A stretch of DNA of 64,000 nucleotides. Source: Staphylotrichum longicolle. Its lineage: Eukaryota; Ascomycota; Sordariomycetes; Sordariales; Chaetomiaceae. A model generated the notes under the pieces. It was not told where the DNA came from. It searched no databases and saw only the letters and a program-made list of their open reading frames with translations. The stretch is from contig JAHCVI010000001.1 of the NCBI GenBank assembly GCA_019096155.1, positions 11,346,001 to 11,410,000 of the forward strand. The letters are read 5' to 3'. Made by a program: the position numbers and the translations under genes. Shown here one piece after another: positions 1-9,736 of the stretch (position 1 is its first letter; the number at the start of each line of letters is the position of its first letter).

Positions 1-779
1 TGAAGTGCAGGTGTCGTCAACGACAGAGGCTGCAGTTTTGCTCGAGGTTGTTCTGAATGAACACCATTGTACACAGCCCATCTCTCGATGCACTTGATCC
101 ACCAGATATTCCAACATCTCGCCGGCATTTCTCTGAGAGTGAAGCTCTCGGGTAAGACTCCCATCTCACCAACAGAGGGGCGACGTGAACGATGCCGAGC
201 TTGGAGGACCCGGTTGGCGTCACGTCAGCCGGTGGTGCTGGGGTAAACCGGGGTAAACGAGAGGCCGCCAGTGGCGGCGTGAGTGCTGTGGGACACCAAT
301 TCCGGGAACCTCTTGGCGGGTTTGCACAGCCCGTCTTGGGGGACTTTGCTGAGGGGTGCTTCTTCCTCGGGCCAATCTCCACAGTGTCAGCACCTCATTC
401 ATCATTCATTTTCAACACCCAGGTCAGGTCCACGTGGCGTAAGAGCAGGTATATCTGACCATCTTCACTGACCGACCGACCAACTGACCGGCATCAGACT
501 GTGCACGCACCGGATTTGGAGTTGGATTTGGAATTGGAGTTGGATTGGCTGAATAAAGAGACCAGTTAACTTGGTTGACTGACATCAATTGACGACCAAC
601 ATTTTCCCTTGTTGGCCATTCCAAGTAAGTGGCTTGGACAGATCAAGACGTTCATCTCATAACAAACACGACTTCAACCCTCCCGCCCAAACGTGGGACT
701 CTTCCTCTTCCTGCCGCATTTCCATTCTCCATTAACAGTACACACTCACTCACACATGCACCCCAGAACCACAGCAGAT
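1..779. other. Intergenic, left edge to SPRY gene
   Basis: I see no credible gene here. Short open frames on both strands have no recognisable protein character. The last 150 bases are pyrimidine- and CA-rich, as expected for the promoter and 5' leader of the SPRY-domain gene that follows. Confidence 0.5.
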
Positions 780-2271
780 ATGTGTTTCGGCAGCAAGAAC
801 GACGCCGGCGACACCGACGCGCCCCGCCCTGCCCAGGGCCAGCAGTCGTACGCCCCGGAGCCCAAGAGGGCGAGCGTGCCGCCTCAGTATCACCAGCAAC
901 AGCAACAGCCACAGCCACAGCAGCAATACCAGCAGCAGCAGTACCAGCAGCAGCCGGCGAACCACGAGTATGCCCCGCCCTCGGGCCCGCCTCCGTCGCA
1001 CCACCCGCCACCGGTGAGCTCGGGGCGTGACGAGTTTGCCCCGCCGCCTGGTCCGCCGCCGTCGCAGAGGCCAGTCGGGAATGAGTATGCTCCGCCTTCG
1101 GGTCCGCCGCCGGGTCATAGGGTCGACGACTACGCTCCCCCTGCCGGACCGCCGCCAGGGCAGAGACATGATGATTACGCTCCTCCTTCCGGGCCTCCGC
1201 CATCTCAGAGACACGATGATTACGCCCCTCCTGCGGGACCCCCTCCAGGCCAGAGGCATGACGACTACGCACCCCCTTCGGGTCCTCCCCCGTCGCACAG
1301 GCCCCATGACGACCTGAGCTACGTCGCGCCGCCGCCCGGCCCGCCCCCGGCCGACAACAAACCCAAGCATGAGTGGTACGTCTCCCCCCTCGCCCTTTCC
1401 CCCTTTCCCGACAAAACCCCACTGACAACCGCCCCCCAGGGAGACGTTGGTGCCCGACACCTCCCTCTTCCCGCCTCCCCCGTCCTTCTTCTCGGGCTTC
1501 GACCGCTCGCCGGCTAACAACGCCACCGAGGCGGAAGCCGAGGCCGGCGAGGCCTGGTGCGCGCAGCACCCGCTCACGGCGCCCATCACGCTCGACCCGC
1601 CCGCGGCCGCCGCGCTCGCCGCGCACAACCCGCGCCTGATGCAGCCCGACGGCTTCCGCGGCAGCCTGACGTACTCCGCGCCGGGCCTCTGGACGGGCCA
1701 CACCACGCGCGACGCCTGCGACTCCACCATCATCGCCTACCCGCCGCTCTACGCCGTGACGCTGCACTCCCCGCTCGCGCCGCACAACGCCCAGAACGGG
1801 GGGGTCAAGACGATCTACTACGAGGTCCAGCTCACGTCGGCGCGCAACCGCCCGCAGGGCGACATCTGCGTGGCGCTGGGCTTCACGGCGCTGCCCTACC
1901 CCTCCTTCCGCATGCCGGGCTGGCACCGCGGCTCGCTGGCCGTGCACGGCGACGACGGGCACAAGTTCATCAACGACCGGTGGGGCGGCAAGGCCTTCAC
2001 GGAGCCGTTTGTGCGCGGGGACCGGTACGGCGTGGGCATGACCTTCCGCGCGGTCCACGGGCGCATCGAGGTCGAGGTGTTCTTCACGCGGCAGGGCGCC
2101 GAGGTGGGGCGGTGGAACCTGCACGAGGAGACGGACGCGCAGCAGGACCTGCCGGTGACGGGGCTCGAGGGGTATCATGACCTGAGCTGTGCCGTGGGGA
2201 CGAGCGGGGAGACCGGGTGGGAGGTGGTGCTCGATCCCAAGAGGTGGTTGTACCGCCCGGTCGGGTACTGA
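780..2271 (+). CDS. SPRY-domain protein with Pro-rich repeat N-terminus
   Basis: Two exons, 780-1375 and 1440-2271, with a 64-nt GT-AG intron that joins the W codon of ...HEW to ETLVP; product 475 aa. The N-terminus (MCFGSKND) is followed by a Gln-rich stretch and then about eight decapeptide units of the type (E/D)YAPP(S/A)GPPP between roughly residues 60 and 190. The C-terminal 270 residues form a SPRY/concanavalin-like domain, with the stretches GDICVALGF, PGWHRGSLAVHGDDG and WNLHEETDA visible. SPRY domains bind proteins, and fungal members with Pro-rich tails are thought of as adaptors, but no partner can be named. I chose the ATG at 780 because MCFGSK is the start I associate with this family; an in-frame ATG at 756 is an alternative. 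Family identification is firm, function is not known. Confidence 0.85.
965..1350 (+). repeat. Pro-rich coding tandem repeat
   Basis: About eight imperfect 36-48 bp units inside the SPRY gene encode (E/D)YAPPxGPPP followed by a short linker such as SQRHD or GQRHD. Linkers with HDD are nearly identical, which points to recent unit duplication. Confidence 0.8.
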
Positions 2272-2487
2272 GGCATGCAGGCGGGGGAGGGGGGTAGAGG
2301 AGGGTGGGTGACGGTGGTGGAGGGTAGAAGGGAGGGGCAGGGTGGTTTTAGTCGTCTCGACCTGAGGTGGAGGCGTAGCGTGTAGCATTGTAATACATTT
2401 CTACCTTGTCGGCTGTGATGTGACACCCACACACCACACACATAGACAGACATGCTTGTATTTCGACGGGTATCAAATCACAATCAA

Positions 2488-4692
2488 TCATCCAGCCCTC
2501 CCCACTCCCCCTCGTCCCGCCTTCCTTGCCTCCCCTTGTGCTGGCCCCTCCTCCCGCCGCTGCCTCTTCCGCCGCTTGCTCGCCTCGATCGCCTGCGCCT
2601 TGTTGTGCTCCCGCCTGCGCTCCCACGCGCTCTTAGTCGTGATGGTCGCCTTGCCGCCGCTGCGCCGCGACTCGACGCCCCGCACCTTGAGCTTGCGCTT
2701 GTCCTCCTTGGCGACCTTGGGCAGCGCGTCCAGCAGCCACTTTTGCACGGCCGCGCCCTCGGTGCCCTCCTTGCCGGCCTGCCTCTCGCTCGCGGCGATG
2801 ACGTTGGCCACGCTCTTGACGAAGGGGATGTCGTCCTTGGTGTAAAAGGTGACGGCGACGCCGCCCTCGCGGCCGGCGCGGCCCGTCCGCCCGGCGCGGT
2901 GCACGTACGCCGCCGCCGAGGTGGGCACGTCGTAGTTGACGACGCCGTTGACGCCGGCAAAGTCGACGCCGCGCGCGAGCACGTCGGTCGTGATGAGCAC
3001 CCACACCTCGCCGCCGCGGAAGCGCGCCATGATCTTGGACCGCGCCGAGTCCGGGAGGGACGAGTGGAGGACCGCGACGCGCGCGGAGCCCCCGGCCTCG
3101 AGGGGGATGTCGTACTTGAGCTCGTTGTGGAGGGCCTGTGCGCGGTCGATGGTCTGGGTGAAGACGAGGAAGGGCGGGCGGAGCGGGGGACCCGAGTCGG
3201 CGGACGAGGCGGGGTGGAGGAGTTGGCGGAGGGCGAGGAGCTTGCCTGGCTCGGTGGCCGTGTAGATGAGCTTGTGCGTAATGTTGGGGACCGCGGTGTC
3301 TTTGAGGCCTACGACCAGGCGGATGAGGGGTCGCGGGGTCGCGTCGGCTTGTTTGGCGCGCTTGTCGAGCTGCTTGGTGAGGAGGGCCTCCACGTTGGAG
3401 GCCATGGTGGCGGACCAGCAGGTAAGGCTGACGTCGGAGTGGGTGCAGGCGCGCCAGATGCCCATGGTTTGCTTGCGGAAGATGGGGTCCAGGAGGACGT
3501 CGGCCTCGTCGAGGATGAGGGACCGGACCGTAGGCAGGAGCCTGCGGACGCCGGGCTTGCCGGACAAGAAGTTGAGCAGGATCTTGGGCGTCGTCACCAG
3601 GATATCCACCCTCGCCGGCGGCTTGGCGTCCCCCTCCTTGCCAGTCTTTTCCCCCTCCGAGTCCTCGCTCTCCTCGTCTTCGCTCGCATCCTCGTCCTCG
3701 CTCTTCTCCTCCTCTTCCTTGGTCTGGTCGCCCTTCACCTCCTCTGCGGCAAGCCGCAGCGTCCTCTTCATCAGCACCACCCGTACCCCAGTGCCAATCG
3801 CCAACTTGCGCCCCTCGTTCACAATCTGGCTCGCCAGCTCCCGCGTGGGCGCAACCACGACCGCCTCGAGCACGTGCGCATCGCTCTCGCGCCCCTCTTC
3901 GGCCCGCCGCCGCAGGACGCCGTCAATCGCCGGGATCAGGAACGTGATCGTCTTGCCGCTGCCGGTGGGGGCGACAGCGAGGAAGTCAACCCCGTTCGTG
4001 GCGCTGGGGATCTCCGCGCTCTTGGCCTTCTTCAGCGCCGTGGCGGGGCGCAACAGGAGTGGCAGGCTGGCCAGCTGCACCTCGGTCGGGACGCGGAAGC
4101 CCTGGGCGGAGATGTTGGCTGCCAGCTGCGGAGAGACGTCGTACGTGTGTCGCAGCTCGCCGAAAGAGGTGAGAGGTTGCGGGAAGATTTGCTTCTTGTG
4201 GTCGTCCTTTTCCTTCTTCTCTTTTTCCTTGGTGTCCGCGTCCTTCTTGTCCTTCTTTTGCTTCTTCTTCTTCTTCTCGGAGGCGGACTCCTCCTCATCC
4301 GCCTCAACTTGGCGCGGACCCGAGAGGATCGTAAATTTGAGACGGTGCGAGCGTAGGATCTGGCGGCATTCGTCCTCGTCGAGGAGCTTGATCTTGCGCT
4401 TCTTGGGCGCCTCTTCTTGTTCGGCGTCGGTCGGTACGGCTTCTGTAGCGGGCTTCTTTGGGGCAAAGTAGTCCACATCGCTCATATCCGTATCGTCTTG
4501 GGCCTCTTCCCTGTCTTCCTGGCCATCTCGTCTTCTTTTCCGCTTCTTGCTGCGCGAGGCGACGGGATCGTGGAAGAGCTGCGGGTGGGGGAGGGCGCCT
4601 GCCGAGGGGAGCTGCGTCGTGGCACCCGCGGCTTGGGGTTTGTTCTTCGGGTTGTGCTTGATGCCCCGCGAGAGCACTTTGAGGATGTCCAT
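2488..4692 (-). CDS. ROK1: ATP-dependent RNA helicase ROK1 (DEAD-box)
   Basis: Intronless, 734 aa. This is the fungal ROK1/DDX52 helicase, a nucleolar protein that helps process 35S pre-rRNA and mature the small ribosomal subunit. Visible helicase motifs are motif I APTGSGKT (residues 241-248), Ia PTRELA (about 282-287), DEAD (395-398), SAT (427-429) and, near the C-terminal end of the core, HRAGRTGRAGREG. A lysine-rich region at 139-167 precedes the core, and a Glu/Asp-rich insertion (about 324-348) lies between motifs Ia and Ib. The start MDILKVLSRG fits the family. The basic C-terminal tail is low-complexity. The upstream neighbour NOP7 lies on the same strand and is also a ribosome-assembly factor, but nearly 500 bp separates them, so they are not one unit. 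Confidence 0.95.
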   Translation of the reverse strand: MDILKVLSRGIKHNPKNKPQAAGATTQLPSAGALPHPQLFHDPVASRSKKRKRRRDGQEDREEAQDDTDMSDVDYFAPKKPATEAVPTDAEQEEAPKKRKIKLLDEDECRQILRSHRLKFTILSGPRQVEADEEESASEKKKKKQKKDKKDADTKEKEKKEKDDHKKQIFPQPLTSFGELRHTYDVSPQLAANISAQGFRVPTEVQLASLPLLLRPATALKKAKSAEIPSATNGVDFLAVAPTGSGKTITFLIPAIDGVLRRRAEEGRESDAHVLEAVVVAPTRELASQIVNEGRKLAIGTGVRVVLMKRTLRLAAEEVKGDQTKEEEEKSEDEDASEDEESEDSEGEKTGKEGDAKPPARVDILVTTPKILLNFLSGKPGVRRLLPTVRSLILDEADVLLDPIFRKQTMGIWRACTHSDVSLTCWSATMASNVEALLTKQLDKRAKQADATPRPLIRLVVGLKDTAVPNITHKLIYTATEPGKLLALRQLLHPASSADSGPPLRPPFLVFTQTIDRAQALHNELKYDIPLEAGGSARVAVLHSSLPDSARSKIMARFRGGEVWVLITTDVLARGVDFAGVNGVVNYDVPTSAAAYVHRAGRTGRAGREGGVAVTFYTKDDIPFVKSVANVIAASERQAGKEGTEGAAVQKWLLDALPKVAKEDKRKLKVRGVESRRSGGKATITTKSAWERRREHNKAQAIEASKRRKRQRREEGPAQGEARKAGRGGVGRAG

Positions 4693-5189
4693 GATTGACC
4701 AATTCGAGAACTGGGCTGCCTGGCGCTGCCTTCCTGACGACAGAACAGTTTGACGTTAAATTTTGGAGGAGAGCAAGGTCGATAAGAAAAAGTTGTGCCC
4801 CACAAAAGCTGCCCACGCCTTATCGGTGGGCCACGGACTGGTGTGAAAGGTGTAAAATTACCGTAACCTGAACTCAAGAAACTGGACCTGATCCAGAATG
4901 TTCGCAGGTACAAAAAATGAGGAAGGAAACAAGAGCTGAAACCGAACCTACTTGGTACTGGGTTGATCATTCCAGAGTATACATTGTTTCCAAGTCTGGG
5001 AGTCTAAAGGCGGGAGGGCCCATGCCATTGTTCGGCCGAAGCGGCCTCTTTCAACAATAGCCAAGTTCATATGCGATCCTCGAAACTTCATCGTCACAGT
5101 CAAAGTCAACTCGGTCCCTGGGGCTTTTGTTGGTATCATTATATTGACCTGGACCGCAAACAAAAACAAAACTAAGCCATCAACGCTGT
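4693..5189. other. Intergenic between NOP7 and ROK1
   Basis: About 500 bp holding the 3' flank of NOP7 and the promoter of ROK1. I see no gene. Confidence 0.5.
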
Positions 5190-7169
5190 CTATGCCCTCT
5201 TCTCCTTCTCCAGCCTCCGCCGCTTCTCCCGCAGCTTCATGTCCTCGGCGCTCTTCTTGTTGTTGGTGTACTGCATCTGCTCAAACAGCTTGCGCTTCTT
5301 CTTGCTGAGCATGCCCTTGGCCCGCTCCAGGTCCTCGGCCTCCTGCTTCTGCCGCCGCTCGAGCGCCTTCTTCTCCTCCAGCTTCGCCTTGGTCTTGGCG
5401 TCCACCTTCTTCTTGCTCTGCACCGACTTGCCCGAGATCTCGGCCTCGAGCTCAATCTGTCGCTGCAGCGTCGCCGACTCGTCCTCTTCCTCAGACCCTT
5501 CCTCCTCGTCCTCCTCCTCGACCTCGTCGGATTCGCCCTCTTCGTCCTCGTCCTCATCGTCGTCCTCGGCAATGTCCATGTCGTTCTCGACCTCGGACTC
5601 CTCGCCGTCCTCCTCGTTGGCATCCTCGAGCTGGGCAGCGATAGCCTCGCCCTCGGTCTGCTGCTCCTCCAGAGGGATGGTCGGATCGTACTGCCCTTGT
5701 GTGGGCTTGACGAAGGGACTGAGATGGGGGGGCAGCGCGGCGCCGGGGGCGTAGAGCTCAGGGCTCTTGAGCTCCTCGTCGTTGATGCTGTCCCACACCC
5801 ACTGCGGCTGCACGTACACCCGCCCGGGATACCGGGCGTTGGGCCCGAGCTTCTGTGCCGTCTGGTTGTCTTCGCCATCGCCCTCGCCGCTCACGGCGGC
5901 CTGGACCACCGGCCTGTCGACGATCTGGTGTGTGATGGACGGGTCAGACTCGTCGGTCGTGAAGGCGCCCTCGCCGAGGACGGAGTCCCAGCCTATCCTC
6001 TTGCAGCCGAACGCGCGGAGGATGAACTCGAGCGGCTGGCGTGGCGTCTCGCGAGAGAGGAAGAAGGTGAACTTGGAAAACAGCTGCGACGGGTCGCTGC
6101 TGCTGTACGACGGCTGCGGCAGGACGTCGCCACCCGGCGCGACGGGCTCAAACTTGTCAATGGCGTCACTGGGCTTCTCGTCGCCATCAGCATCCTCCGC
6201 CTGCGCCTCCTCGGTCTTCTCGTTCGACTCGTCGCGCAGCTGCTGGACCAGCTTGTCCACCTCGGCCTGGACCTTGGGATCGGGGCCGTGTTCCGACTCG
6301 CCGTTTGTGATGGCCTTGGTCTCTTCGCCGGTCGCAATGTTGACACCCTCGAGCGCGAAAGCGCCGAGCTCGGCGCCCTGGTCGTCCTTGAGCTGGTCGA
6401 ACTTGGGCGGGTACTTGAGGCCGACGGTCGTGTACAGCCTGTAGTTGACAAAGCCAAGCAGCGTCATGTAGAACTCGACAAAGGTACCCATGATGCGGAA
6501 GTCGACGTCGCCGACAACCCGCTGGTTGAACTTGTAGGGCACCAGCCACAGGATGTCCTCGCCCTGGATGTTGGCCTGGTAGTATATCCCCTTGATGGAC
6601 AGGAACGACTTGCGGAGGCTGTTGGAGACGATGAGGTAGTGCTGGAACTCGAGGCACAGGCGCTCGCAGCGGGCGATCATCTTGGCGGGCACGGCCGAGG
6701 TGGAGGGGAGGTTGGCGAAGAGGAAGAGCATGGACAGGCAGTCGTCCAGGTCGCGCAGGGCGTCGATGAAGGTCGGGTAGCGCTCGCGGATGATGTGGTT
6801 GAGCGTGTAACGCGGCTTGCCCGTCTTGTCGGGGCGGGCGGCGTTGCGCTCGAGACGGGCGGCGTCCGAGACATCGCCGCGGCCGAGGGCGCGCGAGATC
6901 TTCTTCTCGAGGACCTTTTGGTCGCGGAACTTTTGCAGCAGCGGCTCGTGCAGCAGGTACTGGATGTCCTTGGTGTAGTAGAAGGTGGTCGAGGCGGTGG
7001 CCGACTTGGAGGCCTTCTTGCGGCTCCGGGGCTCGCGCGGGTAGATGCCCTTCCAGATGCACAGCTTGCGGAAGTCGGGCAGGCTGAGCTGCAGCTTCTT
7101 GACCGCCTTGGTGCGCGTGATGTAGTTGCGCGCCTGGCCGGCCTGGCCCTTCTTCTTGATCTTGGGCAT
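5190..7169 (-). CDS. NOP7: Pescadillo homologue (60S ribosome assembly)
   Basis: Intronless, 659 aa from the ATG at 7169; the open frame continues 22 codons upstream, but MPKIKKKGQAG is the family's usual N-terminus. Pescadillo/NOP7 is a scaffold of the NOP7-ERB1-YTM1 complex needed for 27S pre-rRNA processing and 60S assembly in the nucleolus. The conserved pescadillo N-domain covers roughly residues 4-290 (LCIWKGIYPREP, YPTFIDALRDLDDCLSMLFLF, IKGIYYQA, DVDFRIM). A BRCT domain follows at about 360-490, ending in YVQPQWVWDSIN. After it come an acidic region dense in Glu/Asp (about 540-590) and a basic coiled C-terminus. The gene is divergent from PIG-U across 331 bp. Confidence 0.95.
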   Translation of the reverse strand: MPKIKKKGQAGQARNYITRTKAVKKLQLSLPDFRKLCIWKGIYPREPRSRKKASKSATASTTFYYTKDIQYLLHEPLLQKFRDQKVLEKKISRALGRGDVSDAARLERNAARPDKTGKPRYTLNHIIRERYPTFIDALRDLDDCLSMLFLFANLPSTSAVPAKMIARCERLCLEFQHYLIVSNSLRKSFLSIKGIYYQANIQGEDILWLVPYKFNQRVVGDVDFRIMGTFVEFYMTLLGFVNYRLYTTVGLKYPPKFDQLKDDQGAELGAFALEGVNIATGEETKAITNGESEHGPDPKVQAEVDKLVQQLRDESNEKTEEAQAEDADGDEKPSDAIDKFEPVAPGGDVLPQPSYSSSDPSQLFSKFTFFLSRETPRQPLEFILRAFGCKRIGWDSVLGEGAFTTDESDPSITHQIVDRPVVQAAVSGEGDGEDNQTAQKLGPNARYPGRVYVQPQWVWDSINDEELKSPELYAPGAALPPHLSPFVKPTQGQYDPTIPLEEQQTEGEAIAAQLEDANEEDGEESEVENDMDIAEDDDEDEDEEGESDEVEEEDEEEGSEEEDESATLQRQIELEAEISGKSVQSKKKVDAKTKAKLEEKKALERRQKQEAEDLERAKGMLSKKKRKLFEQMQYTNNKKSAEDMKLREKRRRLEKEKRA

Positions 7170-7500
7170 GGTGGCGGAATTGGGTGTTTTGGACGGTGAG
7201 CCTGGTGCTGGAACACGCCTTTCTCCGACTCTCACAAAGTTCGGCGGGGCGCTGTTGATGGCAAGCAGTTTGGAAATTTTATCCAGTAACTTTTTTTGTG
7301 CCGCTGGTCACCGCCGCGGCCGATAAGATTGGCGTGCCTGCCAAGACCGCCCTTGATGCCGCTGTGGTGCTGTAGTGGAGCACTGGAGCGTTGGACTCCT
7401 GGAAACTCCCCACTGATTCGTCGACACGGACACGACTCCAGACGCATCTCGAACCGCCATCTTCACGCTTCCCCATGTCCCGCACGCAGCCCACTGAGCG
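7170..7500. promoter_or_regulatory. Bidirectional promoter NOP7 / PIG-U
   Basis: The 331 bp between the two divergent start codons must contain both 5' leaders and both core promoters. No clear TATA box is visible. The assignment is by position only. Confidence 0.5.
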
Positions 7501-8910
7501 ATGGATGGCGCCAAGGTAACCCCGGGGCGGACGGCAGGCTTGTATGCCGGCGCTGCCGTCCTGCGGCTTGCCATCTTCACCTTGTTCCCCGGAATCCCCG
7601 ATCTGCTGACGGGCCGCGTCGAGATCTCGACTCCCGTCACGAGCTTCAAACGCTGTACGTCTGCCTGGACCTTCCGTCTCTGTGCTGTCTCCCTGTCCTG
7701 TCTCGTGCTGACCGCTGCTGGCTCTTGTTCTTTTAGTGCAGGAGGGCCTCTTTCTCTACAACCACAATGTCTCTCCGTACGACGGCGGCGTCTACCACCA
7801 GGCGCCCCTCTTCCTCCCGCTCTTCTCGCTGCTCCCGAGTTCCGCGTCCCTCCCCATCTTCACCTACCTCCTTTACATCGCGGTGGATCTGCTGAGCGCC
7901 AGCGCGCTGTGGAGGATTGCCGACTCGGGCGAGTCAGGGTCATCCGCCCTGTTCACCTCGCCGCGTCGAGAGAAGCGCTGGAGCGGCTTCGTCATCGCCG
8001 CCCTGTAGGTGTGGCCGGCCTCCTGTCACGTCGCATGATACTGACCCGGCACAGCTTCCTCCTCAACCCCTTCACCGTAGCAACATGCATCGGACGCTCG
8101 ACGAGCGTCTTCACGACCTGCGCCATCCTCCACGCCGTCGCCAAGGCCGTGTCTGGTGCGCCCTTCGGCGCCATGGTCGCTCTGTCCTTCGCCAGCTACC
8201 TCTCCATGTACCCGCTGCTGCTGCTCCCGCCGCTCGTACTCCTCTGCTACGACAGACAGCGCTCCGGACGCGCCACCAAGTCCATGCTCCAATTCGCTGG
8301 CACCTGCACAGCGACCGTCGCCGGCGTGCTGTCGGTGCTCTTCCAGCTGTCCTACCTCCTCACCGGCTCCTGGGAGTTCCTGCCCTCGACATATGGCGTG
8401 CAGCTGACGCTCTCGGACCTGGCGCCCAACGTCGGCCTGTGGTGGTACTTCTTCATCGAGATGTTTGACTCGTTCCGGTCCTTCTTCCTCGCCGTCTTTT
8501 GGCTGCACCTGTCGAGCTACGTCGCGGGCCTCACGGTGCGCATCCGCCGCCAGCCCCTCGTCGTGCTGACCCTGCTGCTCGGCATCTTCAACATCTTCAA
8601 GCCCTACCCGAGCATCAGCGACACGTCGCTGTTCCTGGCCCTCGTGCCGCTGTACCGCCACGTCTTCCCGCTCATGCGGTACACCTTTGTCAGCGCCGCC
8701 GTTGTCCTGTACGCCAGCTGCCTCGGTCCGGCGTTCTATTATTTGTGGATCTATGCCGGGAGCGGGAACGCCAACTTCTTCTATGCCATCACGCTGGTCT
8801 GGGGTTTGGGGCTGAGCCTGCTGGTGTGCGACTTGATGTTTGCGGTGCTCAGGGACGAGTGGGAGGTGGAGAGGCCCGAGATGGCGGGCAAGGAAATTCG
8901 CCAGATATAG
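7501..8910 (+). CDS. GAB1: GPI transamidase subunit PIG-U
   Basis: Three exons: 7501-7654, 7737-8004 and 8055-8910, product 425 aa. The introns are 82 and 50 nt, and codon phases agree (...TSFKR-LQEGLFLY... and ...VIAAL-FLLNPFTV...). The protein matches PIG-U (yeast GAB1/CDC91), the multi-spanning ER subunit of GPI transamidase thought to recognise the GPI lipid. Family stretches visible are EGLFLYNHNVSPYDGGVYHQAPL near the N-terminus, FLLNPFTVATC, and NVGLWWYFFIEMFDSFRSFF in the C-terminal half. Hydrophobic segments alternate with short loops along the whole chain. Intron 2 is only 50 nt with a CTGAC branch motif. Confidence 0.93.
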   Translation: MDGAKVTPGRTAGLYAGAAVLRLAIFTLFPGIPDLLTGRVEISTPVTSFKRCTSAWTFRLCAVSLSCLVLTAAGSCSFSAGGPLSLQPQCLSVRRRRLPPGAPLPPALLAAPEFRVPPHLHLPPLHRGGSAERQRAVEDCRLGRVRVIRPVHLAASREALERLRHRRPVGVAGLLSRRMILTRHSFLLNPFTVATCIGRSTSVFTTCAILHAVAKAVSGAPFGAMVALSFASYLSMYPLLLLPPLVLLCYDRQRSGRATKSMLQFAGTCTATVAGVLSVLFQLSYLLTGSWEFLPSTYGVQLTLSDLAPNVGLWWYFFIEMFDSFRSFFLAVFWLHLSSYVAGLTVRIRRQPLVVLTLLLGIFNIFKPYPSISDTSLFLALVPLYRHVFPLMRYTFVSAAVVLYASCLGPAFYYLWIYAGSGNANFFYAITLVWGLGLSLLVCDLMFAVLRDEWEVERPEMAGKEIRQI

Positions 8911-9736
8911 GAAGTTCTGCAGTAGCAGTGGCTGGTTTGAAGTCGAGGCTCTGATATCATTTTTTTGGTGTTGTCCTTACTGTGTTGCTGCTCAGCACTT
9001 GAGCGCTCTTCTTTCCAAGGTGATTGTTGGGTTGGGGTACACCTGTCAGGGCGGACTTGTATGAGCGTAGATTATGTTATTAAATGCAGAAGCAAGAACA
9101 AATGTGACAATCCCACCATAATGCGTGTCCAAGGATGATAAAAGAGCTTGACACCGAATCGACAAAATTGTAGGGGCCGAGTTGGTCAGCCAAGTTGGTC
9201 TCAGTCACTCAGTTGCTTCTTGTTACTCTCGCACGACCTGAGCTTGCTATTCTCTATCGCAAGCGAGCGTGTCTTCCAGTTACTTCTACTTCCTGTAGGT
9301 TATGCCCTGCCGTTCTATTTATTTCTTGTTTTTAGGCTTTCTTGACTCAACTTTGTGATTCCATTTGTGTATGACGGATCGGAGACGAGCAACAGTGGAA
9401 GGGAATGCCGACTGGACAGCAGGAAACCAAAGCAGTAGTATTCGAGTCCCGTCTTAAAACCAACTACAAAAAAAAGAACTCTCGCAATTTTAACACTGCT
9501 TGACACTTGAAATTCAGCATGATAGCTTCAGTCCAGGTAATGCCATCTCTGCATTACTATTTACTGTGACTCCTTCTTGCAAGTGCTGGCGACGTCACTT
9601 CAGCCCTACCGTGCCTCCCTTGCAAGGCTGACAGCCCCACTTTGGATCTCAACTCAAGGCACCAAGGACGGACAATGCCTTCTAGTTGATCTTGTCAAAG
9701 TTTCATAACCGTTCGACTTCACCACCGAACCCAACT
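8911..9736. other. Intergenic between PIG-U and acidic-protein gene
   Basis: About 830 bp, relatively AT-rich around 9060-9560 compared with its flanks. No credible coding frame or RNA gene is seen. Confidence 0.5.

Noticed and set aside
652..2388. Long minus-strand ORF over the SPRY gene (578 codons)
   Set aside because: Antisense shadow of GC-rich coding DNA; Arg/His-rich random composition and no domain.
2452..4356. Long plus-strand ORF over ROK1 (634 codons)
   Set aside because: Antisense shadow; the minus strand carries all helicase motifs.
5697..7199. 500-codon plus-strand ORF over NOP7
   Set aside because: Shadow of the conserved pescadillo frame.
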